Assembly: GCA_024228355.1 (NCBI GenBank)
Contig: JAAETN010000168.1
Coordinates: forward strand, 1-60,880
Length of the DNA: 60,880 nucleotides
Direction: 5' to 3'
From: Maribacter sp.
Lineage (GTDB): Bacteria > Bacteroidota > Bacteroidia > Flavobacteriales > Flavobacteriaceae
Made by a program: the position numbers and the translations under genes. Each line of letters opens with the position of its first letter. Positions within the stretch are counted from its first letter, which is position 1. Below, in pieces: positions 25,150-32,663 of the stretch. A model generated the notes under the pieces. The model ran no database searches and was not told the origin of the DNA. It saw only the letters and a program-made list of their open reading frames with translations.

Positions 25150-25836
25150 CTATTTACAATCGCTAAGTTTTTCCAGTGCCTTAGCTGTTATTTCCTTGGT
25201 TTTAAGGTTGTAGTATTTTTTGCCTTCGGAAAGGTTTGATTTCAATAATTGTTGCTCACAGTGTGAATAGATATTTTCAGCAAAGGCCCGTGCTTCTTCA
25301 CAGTCAATGGAGTTGACTATTTTATCCAAGGATTCTCGATATTTTTCTAGGGAAATATCAATTTTACCTTCAAGCTCCTTTTTACTAGGCTTCTTTATTG
25401 TCGTTTTTTCCTTTTTGGCAACCGTCGTATTCATAGCTAACAGGTTACTACCATATTTACTATTGTGTAATTCATGTTCTTCAAGTGATTCAATTCCGCC
25501 CAAGGTATATTCCAATGCCCTATTCAATAAAATACGGGTACTGTTCAAAGAAGTTGCTTTAGTGGATAATTTTAGGTTTGTAAGTCCCTCGGCAATGCTT
25601 TCAGCAGCATATTCACAACCACATTCCTTTAATTGATTTTTTGATTTTTCAATTGCATTCAAGGCCTTATAGGCGTGATACCGTGCTATATTAATATCAT
25701 TGACAGCAATGGCCTTTTCAGTCTGTGTCTTAACAAAATTGATGTTGGAACCGGCATATTCACATGCCTTATCTATGTTGAATGAGGAGAATAAGATAAC
25801 CAATACAACTAATAATAAAGTGTAGTTGTTCTTCAT
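25150..25836 (-). CDS. Exported helical protein with six cysteines
   Basis: 228 residues: signal peptide (cut after about SSFN), then amphipathic helices. Six Cys occur in two halves, with ACEYAG and CGCEYAAES in the N-terminal part and DCEEARAFAE, SHCEQQ and SDCK in the C-terminal part, joined by a Lys/Thr-rich linker (AKKEKTTIKKPSKKE). The repeated CEYA/CEEA context suggests an internal duplication and disulfides. Convergent with the response regulator, seven bases apart. No family recognised. Confidence 0.7.
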   Translation of the reverse strand: MKNNYTLLLVVLVILFSSFNIDKACEYAGSNINFVKTQTEKAIAVNDINIARYHAYKALNAIEKSKNQLKECGCEYAAESIAEGLTNLKLSTKATSLNSTRILLNRALEYTLGGIESLEEHELHNSKYGSNLLAMNTTVAKKEKTTIKKPSKKELEGKIDISLEKYRESLDKIVNSIDCEEARAFAENIYSHCEQQLLKSNLSEGKKYYNLKTKEITAKALEKLSDCK

Positions 25837-26036
25837 ACTGTGGGTATTTCGTTTGTCGTAAAATTTGGGAATAATACAGTGTAAAAGTACTCATAGTAGA
25901 CTTTCAAACCCATTTTTTTCGATAGAATGCAGGAAGTTTCCTATATTTTGGATGAAGTGGTGAATACCGGGGTCAAACGGTCATATTTCTTAATACAAAC
26001 TGTATTTCAACGATAAAATTATTTTATATTCAAGCC

Positions 26037-26915
26037 ATGAATAATATAGATATTACATCATTTAAGGCAGATACAAGCCTAAATCTTGGGGAAATACCAA
26101 CTTTTGAGAATTTTGGTACAACAGATAAGGAACTAAAAAAAGAGTTGTATAAGGTTCGAAGAGATTTAGGGGAATTTCAAGATACACTTTACGCCCATGG
26201 CCAATATAGTGTTTTGGTCTGTTTACAGGGAATGGATACCGCCGGAAAGGATAGTCTGATCCGTGAGGTATTCAAGGATTTTAACGTTCGCGGTGTGGTT
26301 GTCCATAGTTTTAAGGTCCCAACCGAGTTGGAATTGAAACATGATTATATATGGAGGCACTATATTGCATTACCTGCAAGAGGAAAATTCGGAATTTTTA
26401 ATCGTACGCATTATGAAAATGTTTTGGTCACTCGGGTTCATCCGGAGTATATTTTAGGGGAGAATATTCCAGTAGCACAAAAGGTAGGTGATATTGACCA
26501 AGGATTTTGGGATACACGATTTCAACAAATCAATAATTTCGAAAAGCACATTGCAGAAAATGGAACCATAATATTCAAATTCTTTCTACATCTTTCCAAG
26601 GAAGAACAAAGGCAGCGATTGCTAAGAAGATTACGATTGAAACAAAAGCATTGGAAATTCTCTCCAGGTGATTTAAAGGAAAGGAAGTTGTGGGACAGAT
26701 ACCAGGAATGCTATGAAGAAGCGATTAAAAGAACCTCGAAACCGCATGCACCATGGTATGTGGTTCCCGCAGATAATAAAAAGGCTGCCAGAGTAATTGT
26801 GGCCAATGTATTGTTAGAAGAGTTAAAAAAATACAAAAATATTGCAGAGCCAGAACTCGATGATAAAATAAAGGCTAATTTAGAAACCTATAATCAACAA
26901 TTGGAAAACGAATGA
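26037..26915 (+). CDS. Polyphosphate kinase 2 family protein (polyP:nucleotide phosphotransferase)
   Basis: 292 residues. P-loop kinase fold with Walker A GMDTAGKDS (65-73), the FNRTHYENVLVTRVHPE segment with the Walker B-like Arg/Glu, and the lid LLRRLRLKQKHWKFSPGD typical of PPK2. Uses polyphosphate to phosphorylate nucleotides (AMP to ADP and/or ADP to ATP). The single-domain length fits class I or III; I cannot decide nucleotide preference. Its stop overlaps the start of the M28 peptidase gene (ATGA). Confidence 0.92.
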   Translation: MNNIDITSFKADTSLNLGEIPTFENFGTTDKELKKELYKVRRDLGEFQDTLYAHGQYSVLVCLQGMDTAGKDSLIREVFKDFNVRGVVVHSFKVPTELELKHDYIWRHYIALPARGKFGIFNRTHYENVLVTRVHPEYILGENIPVAQKVGDIDQGFWDTRFQQINNFEKHIAENGTIIFKFFLHLSKEEQRQRLLRRLRLKQKHWKFSPGDLKERKLWDRYQECYEEAIKRTSKPHAPWYVVPADNKKAARVIVANVLLEELKKYKNIAEPELDDKIKANLETYNQQLENE

Positions 26916-28312
26916 GGTTTATTAAAATTACCCTAATAATCTTATTATCAAGTTGTCACGTATTTGGACAATCTGAAGACGAAAAACAGATAAAAGCAAT
27001 TTATAACGCAGCCTTGACAAAAGGTAAGGCCTACGATTGGCTTAATTATTTATCGAATCAAATTGGGGGTAGACTTTCAGGTTCCGTTCAGGCGCAGCAA
27101 GCCGTTGAGTATACAAAATCACAACTCGATTCTTTGGGTATTGACCGTGTTTGGTTACAGCCGGTAATGGTTCCTAAATGGGTGCGAGGTACACCAGAAT
27201 TTGCATATTTCGAAACTGCACCAGGAATTACCAGTGATGTCCCTATTTGTGCTTTGGGTGGGTCCGTTGCAACCCCTTTGAATGGAATTAAGGCGAGTAT
27301 TATTGAGGTTAACGGGATAGAACAGCTGGTAAAACTTGGCAAGGAAAAAATTGACGGGAAGATCGTTTTTTACAACAAACCTATGGATCCAACGCTCATT
27401 AGCACGTTCCAATCTTATTCGGGTTGTGTGGACCAGCGATATGCCGGTGCGGCAGAAGCGGCAAAGTTTGGTGCAGTAGGCGTAATTGTTCGTTCAATGA
27501 ATTTGAGATTAGACGATTTGCCACATACTGGTTCAATGAGTTATGGCGATACTGCTGAATCTGAACGTATTCCTGCGGCCGCAATAAGCACAAATGGGGC
27601 TGAGTTATTGAGTACTACCTTGAAACTGAGTCCAAATACCAAATTCTATTTTAAACAGAATTGTAAATTGTTCGAAGACGTTGAATCTTTCAATGTAATT
27701 GGGGAAATTCGGGGTAGTCACTATCCCAATGAGATCATGCTTGTTGGTGGGCATTTGGATTCATGGGATTTGGGCGATGGTTCACATGACGATGGGGCGG
27801 GATGCGTTCAGAGTATGGATGTACTTAGACTTTTAAAAGAGAGCGGATATAGGCCACAACGAACCATTAGAGTCGTTTTATTTATGAATGAGGAAAACGG
27901 ACTTCGTGGTGGAAACAAATACGCCGAAGTCGCCAAGAACAAAAATGAAAACCATGTCTTTGCCTTGGAAAGTGATGCAGGAGGATTTACCCCACGTGGT
28001 TTTTCTTTTGATTGTTCAGAATCCAATTTTGAAAAAGTACAAAGTTGGAAACGATTGTTTGAACCATATCTTGTTCATATGTTCGTACGAGGGGGTAGCG
28101 GTGCCGATATAGGCCCACTAAAAAATGACGGTATGGTTTTGGCCGGCCTGCGACCAGATTCACAAAGATATTTTGATCATCATCATGCCGAAAATGATAC
28201 GTTTGAGCATGTGAACAAAAGGGAGTTGGAACTTGGTGCGGCATCAATGACCAGCTTGATCTACCTTTTTGATAAATATGGCATTATAAAACCTCCAAAA
28301 ATCAAAGGTTGA
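26912..28312 (+). CDS. Exported M28-family zinc aminopeptidase with PA domain
   Basis: 466 residues, signal peptide to about VFGQ. A protease-associated insert (about 125-240) precedes the M28 catalytic part: GGHLDSWDLGDGSHDDGAGC (first His and bridging Asp), FMNEENGLRGG (catalytic and ligand Glu), ALESDAGG (Asp) and YFDHHHAENDTFE (last His). Two-zinc aminopeptidase, likely in the periplasm or outside the cell. Translationally coupled to the PPK2 gene although the functions have no evident link. Confidence 0.93.
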   Translation: MRFIKITLIILLSSCHVFGQSEDEKQIKAIYNAALTKGKAYDWLNYLSNQIGGRLSGSVQAQQAVEYTKSQLDSLGIDRVWLQPVMVPKWVRGTPEFAYFETAPGITSDVPICALGGSVATPLNGIKASIIEVNGIEQLVKLGKEKIDGKIVFYNKPMDPTLISTFQSYSGCVDQRYAGAAEAAKFGAVGVIVRSMNLRLDDLPHTGSMSYGDTAESERIPAAAISTNGAELLSTTLKLSPNTKFYFKQNCKLFEDVESFNVIGEIRGSHYPNEIMLVGGHLDSWDLGDGSHDDGAGCVQSMDVLRLLKESGYRPQRTIRVVLFMNEENGLRGGNKYAEVAKNKNENHVFALESDAGGFTPRGFSFDCSESNFEKVQSWKRLFEPYLVHMFVRGGSGADIGPLKNDGMVLAGLRPDSQRYFDHHHAENDTFEHVNKRELELGAASMTSLIYLFDKYGIIKPPKIKG

Positions 28313-28343
28313 TTGTTTATTCAATACTCCTAACTAAATTACA

Positions 28344-28351
28344 TATCTTTG
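28344..28351 (+). promoter_or_regulatory. -7 promoter box (TATCTTTG) of the PPIase gene
   Basis: TAnnTTTG match 24 bp before the ATG at 28376. Confidence 0.6.
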
Positions 28352-28375
28352 CGGCTCATTAAAAACAGCGCAAAA

Positions 28376-29308
28376 ATGCAAGAAGGAATCTACGCAAAAT
28401 TCAACACTTCAAAAGGAGAAATACTAGTAAGACTTACACACGATAAAACCCCTGGTACAGTAGGGAACTTTGTCGCCTTAGCAGAAGGTAAACAGGAAAA
28501 TAAGGTGAAGGCTGCTGGTGAGCCGTATTATAATGATTTAAAATTCCATAGGGTAATACCAGATTTTATGATTCAAGGTGGGTGCCCATTAGGAACGGGT
28601 ACTGGTGATCCAGGATATAAATTTGATGATGAATTTCATCCAGAATTGACCCACGATGCACCAGGCATACTATCAATGGCCAATGCCGGTCCAGGGACCA
28701 ACGGAAGCCAGTTTTTTATTACCCATGTAGCAACACCATGGTTAGATAATAAGCATACGGTGTTTGGTCATGTAGAAGCTGGGCAAGAAGTCGTTGATGC
28801 TATTGCACAGTCTGATGCAATCAATAGCTTGGAAATTGTTAGGATTGGAAATGAAGCTGAAAAATGGGACGCTTTAACAGCATTCAAAACTTTTGAAAGT
28901 TCAAAGGAGAAAAGATTAGCCGAGGAAAAAGCGAAGCAAGTAGCTGAACAGGATAAGGTAGCTGCAGGTTTTGAGGAAACCGAAAGCGGACTTAGATATA
29001 AAATAATACAGAAAGGGAAAGGTGCCAAAGCTGAAACTGGCCAGACCGTTTCTGTTCATTATGAAGGCTCCTTACTTAATGGGCAAGTTTTTGACTCATC
29101 TTACCAACGTAATCAACCCATTGATTTTCAATTGGGAGTTGGACAGGTTATTTCAGGATGGGATGAAGGTATATCCCTTCTACAAGTTGGTGACAAGGCA
29201 CGTTTTGTAATCCCATCGAACCTGGGTTATGGTAATGCTGGTGCAGGAGGGGTTATCCCTCCAGATGCAACTTTAATATTCGATGTTGAACTGATGGAGG
29301 TTAAATAA
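28376..29308 (+). CDS. Dual-domain peptidyl-prolyl isomerase (cyclophilin + FKBP)
   Basis: 310 residues from ATG 28376; the frame is open further upstream but would include the promoter. Residues 1 to about 160 are cyclophilin (FHRVIPDFMIQGG with the catalytic Arg, SMANAGPGTNGSQFF, WLDNKHTVFG). A helical linker rich in Lys/Glu (about 165-205) leads to an FKBP domain (about 215-310; VSVHYEGSLLNGQVFDSS, GQVISGWDEGI, IPSNLGYGNAG). Both active sites keep their key residues. No signal peptide, so a cytosolic folding helper. Such fused immunophilins are known from flavobacteria. Confidence 0.94.
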   Translation: MQEGIYAKFNTSKGEILVRLTHDKTPGTVGNFVALAEGKQENKVKAAGEPYYNDLKFHRVIPDFMIQGGCPLGTGTGDPGYKFDDEFHPELTHDAPGILSMANAGPGTNGSQFFITHVATPWLDNKHTVFGHVEAGQEVVDAIAQSDAINSLEIVRIGNEAEKWDALTAFKTFESSKEKRLAEEKAKQVAEQDKVAAGFEETESGLRYKIIQKGKGAKAETGQTVSVHYEGSLLNGQVFDSSYQRNQPIDFQLGVGQVISGWDEGISLLQVGDKARFVIPSNLGYGNAGAGGVIPPDATLIFDVELMEVK

Positions 29309-29332
29309 ATTATACACCTTTGTACAAATAAC

Positions 29333-29357
29333 AAACCTCTGCAAATCGCCGGGGTTT
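29333..29357. terminator. Terminator after the PPIase gene
   Basis: Stem AAACCTC (29333-29339) with GGGGTTT (29351-29357), one G-T pair, followed by a T-run on the + strand and backed by TTTG on the minus strand. Also suits the minus-strand miniprotein that ends at 29373. Confidence 0.65.
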
Positions 29358-29372
29358 TTTGTTTTAGCAGCA

Positions 29373-29462
29373 TTAGTTTTTGGTATGCTGTCTCAAACTA
29401 GCAATGAAAAGAATGATATTAATCAATACCAAGGAAATCAATATAGTGAAAAATGAGGGCAT
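29373..29462 (-). CDS. Single-helix membrane miniprotein A, 29 residues
   Basis: ATG 29462 to TAA 29375-29373. It opens MPSFFTILISLVLINIILFI and ends RQHTKN: one hydrophobic helix with a short basic tail. It aligns with miniprotein B (29555-29641) without gaps through the helix, sharing M1, F4, I7, L8, S10, L11, I14, N15, I16, L18, S22 and the final TKN. The shared sequence argues for selection on the protein. Confidence 0.6.
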   Translation of the reverse strand: MPSFFTILISLVLINIILFIASLRQHTKN

Positions 29463-29554
29463 AAAAAAAAGATTAAGGTTAACATCATGTTTGTTTATAT
29501 AACAGTTCATAACAATAAAACCCTACCTGTTAAAGATAAATACGGCGCTTATCC

Positions 29555-29641
29555 TTAATTTTTAGTACCACCAGTACTCAAAAGCAATAGCATGATATTA
29601 ATAACAAGAAGCGAAAATAAAATGGCTAAAAAAGTCAACAT
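29555..29641 (-). CDS. Single-helix membrane miniprotein B, 28 residues
   Basis: ATG 29641 to TAA 29557-29555. It opens MLTFLAILFSLLVINIMLLL and ends STGGTKN. Paralogue of miniprotein A, 92 bp upstream on the same strand, and similar at the N-terminus to the 59-residue protein at 13068-13247 (TFL-I-F-L---IN). Lies between cspA and miniprotein A. Too short for routine gene callers. Confidence 0.6.
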   Translation of the reverse strand: MLTFLAILFSLLVINIMLLLLSTGGTKN

Positions 29642-29777
29642 AGTTTGATCAGTTACTCGTAAATCGGGGAATGTGTTCTGTTTAACTTAAGACTATCAAA
29701 ATGACCAAAGGTTGCGCCAAACTTTAAACAAAAAATTAATATTATCGCTCAAAGTAGGAATGTTCAATAAACAAAAA

Positions 29778-29802
29778 ACCCCCAATGATTATCATCGGGG
29801 GT
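29778..29802 (-). terminator. Terminator of cspA
   Basis: Stem ACCCCC (29778-29783) with GGGGGT (29797-29802), inner ATG/CAT pairing, and a six-base U-run on the minus strand. Confidence 0.8.
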
Positions 29803-29828
29803 CTGTATAAAAAAGTTAAAATCGTTAC

Positions 29829-30023
29829 CTAGTCAACTACCTTCACATTAACGGCGTTCAATCCTTTTTTACCTTGTTGTAGTTCAAATTCCACAACATC
29901 GCCTTCACGAACTTCGTCGATTAAGCCAGAAATGTGTACAAAATGATCTTCGTTTGAACCATCTTCAGTGATGAAACCATAACCTTTGGAATCATTGAAG
30001 AATTTAACTGTTCCTTTACTCAT
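29829..30023 (-). CDS. cspA: Cold-shock domain protein
   Basis: 64 residues, a single OB-fold with RNP1 KGYGFITEDG and RNP2-type DHFVHISG, and the usual ending GLNAVNVKVV. Binds single-stranded RNA and DNA and melts secondary structure. The symbol is used in the family sense; which paralogue it is cannot be told. Starts ATG 30023, with a -7 box 29 bp upstream. Confidence 0.94.
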   Translation of the reverse strand: MSKGTVKFFNDSKGYGFITEDGSNEDHFVHISGLIDEVREGDVVEFELQQGKKGLNAVNVKVVD

Positions 30024-30052
30024 AATAAAAAAATTAAATATTAATTAAAGTG

Positions 30053-30060
30053 CAAATGTA
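30053..30060 (-). promoter_or_regulatory. -7 promoter box (TACATTTG) of cspA
   Basis: Minus-strand TAnnTTTG match 30 to 37 bp upstream of the cspA start; the leader is therefore short, unlike the long cold-responsive leader of the enteric cspA. Confidence 0.55.
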
Positions 30061-30172
30061 GGATTAAAATATTTAATTGTGTGATAATTCGTAGGTTATC
30101 TTTAAGTTAAGCTATCACTTTCATCAATGAACCTTGACTAAGTTCATTAGCAATTACTATATTTTAAAAATA

Positions 30173-30811
30173 TTAAGCCGTTGGATCAGGGGTCATCCTC
30201 AAATAAGGCTTGATTTCTTCAACTCCCTTTTTAAACATCTCTTTGGCCTCACTTGTGGGTATAGCTGGGCTAACAACAACATCTTGACCATGCTCCCAAT
30301 TCGCTGGAGTAGCAACTTTATGATAGGCTGTTAATTGTAATGAATCCACGACCCGTAAAAGCTCATAAAAGTTACGACCTGTAGAGGCAGGATAAGTAAG
30401 CGTTAATTTGACAGTTTTATCAGGAGCAATGATAAACACGGAACGTACGGTGAGGTTGTTATCAGCATTTGGGTGAATCATATCATATAAGTCAGAAACT
30501 TTTTTATCCTCATCGGCTAAAATGGGAAAGTTTACAGTAGTATTCTGCACTTCATTGATGTCTTTTATCCATTCCTTATGTGAATCGGAACCATCAACAC
30601 TCAAAGCCAACATCTTTACATTACGTTTGTCAAATTCAGTTTTAAATTTGGCCGCAGTGCCAAGTTCTGTAGTACATACGGGTGTAAAATCTGCCGGGTG
30701 AGAGAATAGAATTCCCCAACTATCCCCTAAATAATCATAGAGATTAATTGTCCCCATGGAACTGTTCGATGTAAAATCAGGGGCTTTGTCACCCAGTCTA
30801 ATTGTTGCCAT
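30173..30811 (-). CDS. 1-Cys peroxiredoxin (Prx6 type)
   Basis: 212 residues, thioredoxin fold with the peroxidatic Cys46 in HPADFTPVCTTELG and the catalytic Arg in KLTLTYPASTGRNF. The long C-terminal domain (about 165-212, PANWEHGQDVVVSPAIP and KPYLRMTPDP) marks the Prx6 group, and no resolving Cys is present. Reduces hydrogen peroxide and organic peroxides in the cytosol. Stands alone between cspA and the YfiT-type gene. Confidence 0.94.
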   Translation of the reverse strand: MATIRLGDKAPDFTSNSSMGTINLYDYLGDSWGILFSHPADFTPVCTTELGTAAKFKTEFDKRNVKMLALSVDGSDSHKEWIKDINEVQNTTVNFPILADEDKKVSDLYDMIHPNADNNLTVRSVFIIAPDKTVKLTLTYPASTGRNFYELLRVVDSLQLTAYHKVATPANWEHGQDVVVSPAIPTSEAKEMFKKGVEEIKPYLRMTPDPTA

Positions 30812-30920
30812 TTCTATGTTTTTAAATTGCTAATCAGTTATTATATAAAATTAATGGATTATGAAGTTGTAGACTATCTGTCGAGGGTTAAAACTGTATT
30901 AAATTTTCTATTTTTAGACC

Positions 30921-31463
30921 ATGGAAAACACTGAAATTAAAAAATTGCAATACCCTATAGGACACTTTGTGTATCCTAATAATGTAAGTCAAAGAACCAT
31001 TGAGGAATGGATTGGAATATTGGAGGAATTACCCGAAGAATTAGATAATTCGGTAAAAAACTTGACTAACGAACAATTAGAGACCCCATATAGACCTGGA
31101 GGCTGGACGGTTAGGCAATTAGTACACCATATTGCCGATAGTCATCATCATAGCTATACTCGCTTTAAATGGGCGCTGACTGAAAATGAACCTTTGATCA
31201 AGGCCTATGAAGAGAAAGACTGGAGCAATTTGTTCGATGCCAAAATAGCTCCGATACAGCTTTCCGTTTCCTATTTAAAGGCTTTGCATGCTAAATTGGT
31301 CTATTTGTTGAAGGGCCTATCTGAAGAAGAATTGAACAAATACTACATTCACCCTGATGGAAACGTGAAAGTGACCGTCAAGGAGAATATCGGCAAATAT
31401 GCTTGGCACAGTCAGCATCACTGTGCTCACATTACGGGCTTACGTAATCGAAAAGGATGGTAA
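30921..31463 (+). CDS. YfiT-type DinB-superfamily metal-dependent transferase or hydrolase
   Basis: 180 residues, four-helix DinB fold. The three metal-binding His are visible: one in WTVRQLVHHIADS near 69, two in WHSQHHCAHITGL near 162-170. N-terminal DLQYPIG-type start (KKLQYPIGHF). In Bacillus the family transfers bacillithiol (YfiT/BstA group); in Bacteroidota the thiol is plausibly bacillithiol too, but that is by analogy. Divergent from the peroxiredoxin gene, consistent with a thiol or oxidative-stress theme. Confidence 0.88.
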   Translation: MENTEIKKLQYPIGHFVYPNNVSQRTIEEWIGILEELPEELDNSVKNLTNEQLETPYRPGGWTVRQLVHHIADSHHHSYTRFKWALTENEPLIKAYEEKDWSNLFDAKIAPIQLSVSYLKALHAKLVYLLKGLSEEELNKYYIHPDGNVKVTVKENIGKYAWHSQHHCAHITGLRNRKGW

Positions 31464-31477
31464 AAAAAAGTGAGTGG

Positions 31478-31621
31478 TTAATGGTCTATTCTTTTTATCT
31501 CCCAGGGATTTAAATAAATCACGGGATACATTTCAAAACGGTGCTCAATACTTACGGGGGCGAATAAAAAGTCAACCAAATCTACATCTAAAGAGTTGGG
31601 CCAAAGCTTCATTTTAATCAT
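31478..31621 (-). CDS. Small hypothetical protein, 47 residues
   Basis: ATG 31621 to TAA 31480-31478, beginning 25 bp after the stop of the redoxin gene on the same strand, so probably co-transcribed. The product opens MIKMKLWPNSLDVDLVDFLF and continues with IEHRFEMYPVIYLNPWEIKR, soluble and rich in aromatic residues, unlike a chance frame. No family recognised. Confidence 0.5.
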   Translation of the reverse strand: MIKMKLWPNSLDVDLVDFLFAPVSIEHRFEMYPVIYLNPWEIKRIDH

Positions 31622-31646
31622 TCTTTAGTATTACCTTACTATTAGG

Positions 31647-32207
31647 TCAGCGAGTGGCCCATTTAATGTTGCAACCTATACTTGGCTTTTGAAGAGGATT
31701 GATTTCCTTACCATGAAGGAGGGCTTCAATGGCATTTCGTAGATCCACTCCCGTCAGTGGAATTCCATTTCCGGGTCTGGAGTCATCCAACTGGCCCCTA
31801 TAAACAAGGTCAAGGCTTTTATCGAATAGATAAAAATCAGGAGTACATGCTGCATCATAAGCTTTTGCTATTGCTTGTGTATGATCATAAAGATAGGGGA
31901 AGGTGTAATCTGCTTCACCTGCTATTTTCTTCATAAAATGCGGTGCATCTTGAGGATAATTAACAATGTCGTTACTTGAAATGGCAATAAATGCAATTCC
32001 CTTCTTTTGATAAATCTTCGCCATTTTCGCAACTTCTGGATTAACATGAATCACGAAAGGGCAATGGTTGCATATGAACATAATGATCGTACCTATATCG
32101 CCTTTCAATGAATCAAGAGTTAGGATTTTATCGGAAACCGTATCCATTAGTTCAAAATGTGGTGCTTTAGTGCCCAAAGGAAGCATATTACTTGGTGTAC
32201 TGGCCAT
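31647..32207 (-). CDS. Thioredoxin-like/redoxin family protein
   Basis: 186 residues, no signal peptide. AhpC/TSA-like thioredoxin fold with FICNHCPFVIHVNPEV, giving a C-x2-C site at about residues 45-48, PDFYLFDKSLDLVYRGQLD in the middle and a third Cys in PSIGCNIKW near the end. The group is common as a cytosolic thioredoxin-family protein whose target is unknown. A likely short operon with the 47-residue protein downstream. Confidence 0.9.
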   Translation of the reverse strand: MASTPSNMLPLGTKAPHFELMDTVSDKILTLDSLKGDIGTIIMFICNHCPFVIHVNPEVAKMAKIYQKKGIAFIAISSNDIVNYPQDAPHFMKKIAGEADYTFPYLYDHTQAIAKAYDAACTPDFYLFDKSLDLVYRGQLDDSRPGNGIPLTGVDLRNAIEALLHGKEINPLQKPSIGCNIKWATR

Positions 32208-32320
32208 GGCAAATAAATTTAGTTTATTTCTAAAGTTAAAAGTATTTCACCAATTCTTTGTAGTCTAAATTGCTATATTTAAATTGAACACAATACATTA
32301 AACCAATTACAAACTTTAAA

Positions 32321-32659
32321 ATGAACGAAACGATAAGTTGGTCAGATTTTTCCAAAATCGATATGCGTGTAGGAACCATTATTGAGGTGGTCGATTTTCC
32401 CGAAGCCCATAATCCTACTTATCAAATTAAAATAGATTTTGGAAATGATTTGGGGATTAAAAAATCATCTGCGCAGATAACCAACTTGTACGGCAAGGAA
32501 GATCTTTTAGGCAGACAGGTAATTGCAGTTGTTAATTTTCTGAAATAACAAATTGCCAATTTTATGAGTGAATGTATTATCTTGGGTGCGGTAGAAGGAA
32601 AAGATGTAGTATTGCTTCAACCTGAATCATCTGTTCCTAACGGACTTAAAATATCTTGA
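32321..32659 (+). pseudogene. csaA: tRNA-binding protein CsaA interrupted by an in-frame stop
   Basis: ATG 32321 starts a normal CsaA/tRNA-binding OB-fold (SKIDMRVGTIIEVVDFPEA, GIKKSSAQITNLYG). After GRQVIAVVNFLK an in-frame TAA stands at 32546-32548. Reading on in the same frame gives QIANFMSECIILGAVEG and ends SSVPNGLKIS at TGA 32657-32659, exactly the missing C-terminal half; the total of 112 codons is the normal length. A single nonsense change at the conserved NFPPKQIANF segment is the simplest reading. Sequencing error or readthrough are alternatives. Confidence 0.85.
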
Positions 32660-32663
32660 CCAT

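Noticed and set aside
25927-26016. 29-codon frame starting MQEVSYILDEVV upstream of the PPK2 gene
   Set aside because: No membrane helix, no paralogue in the window and no promoter box; more likely chance leader sequence.
32576-32659. Internal ATG at MSECIILG as a separate small gene
   Set aside because: The stretch is the C-terminal half of CsaA in the same frame, so an independent gene is less likely than an interrupted csaA.
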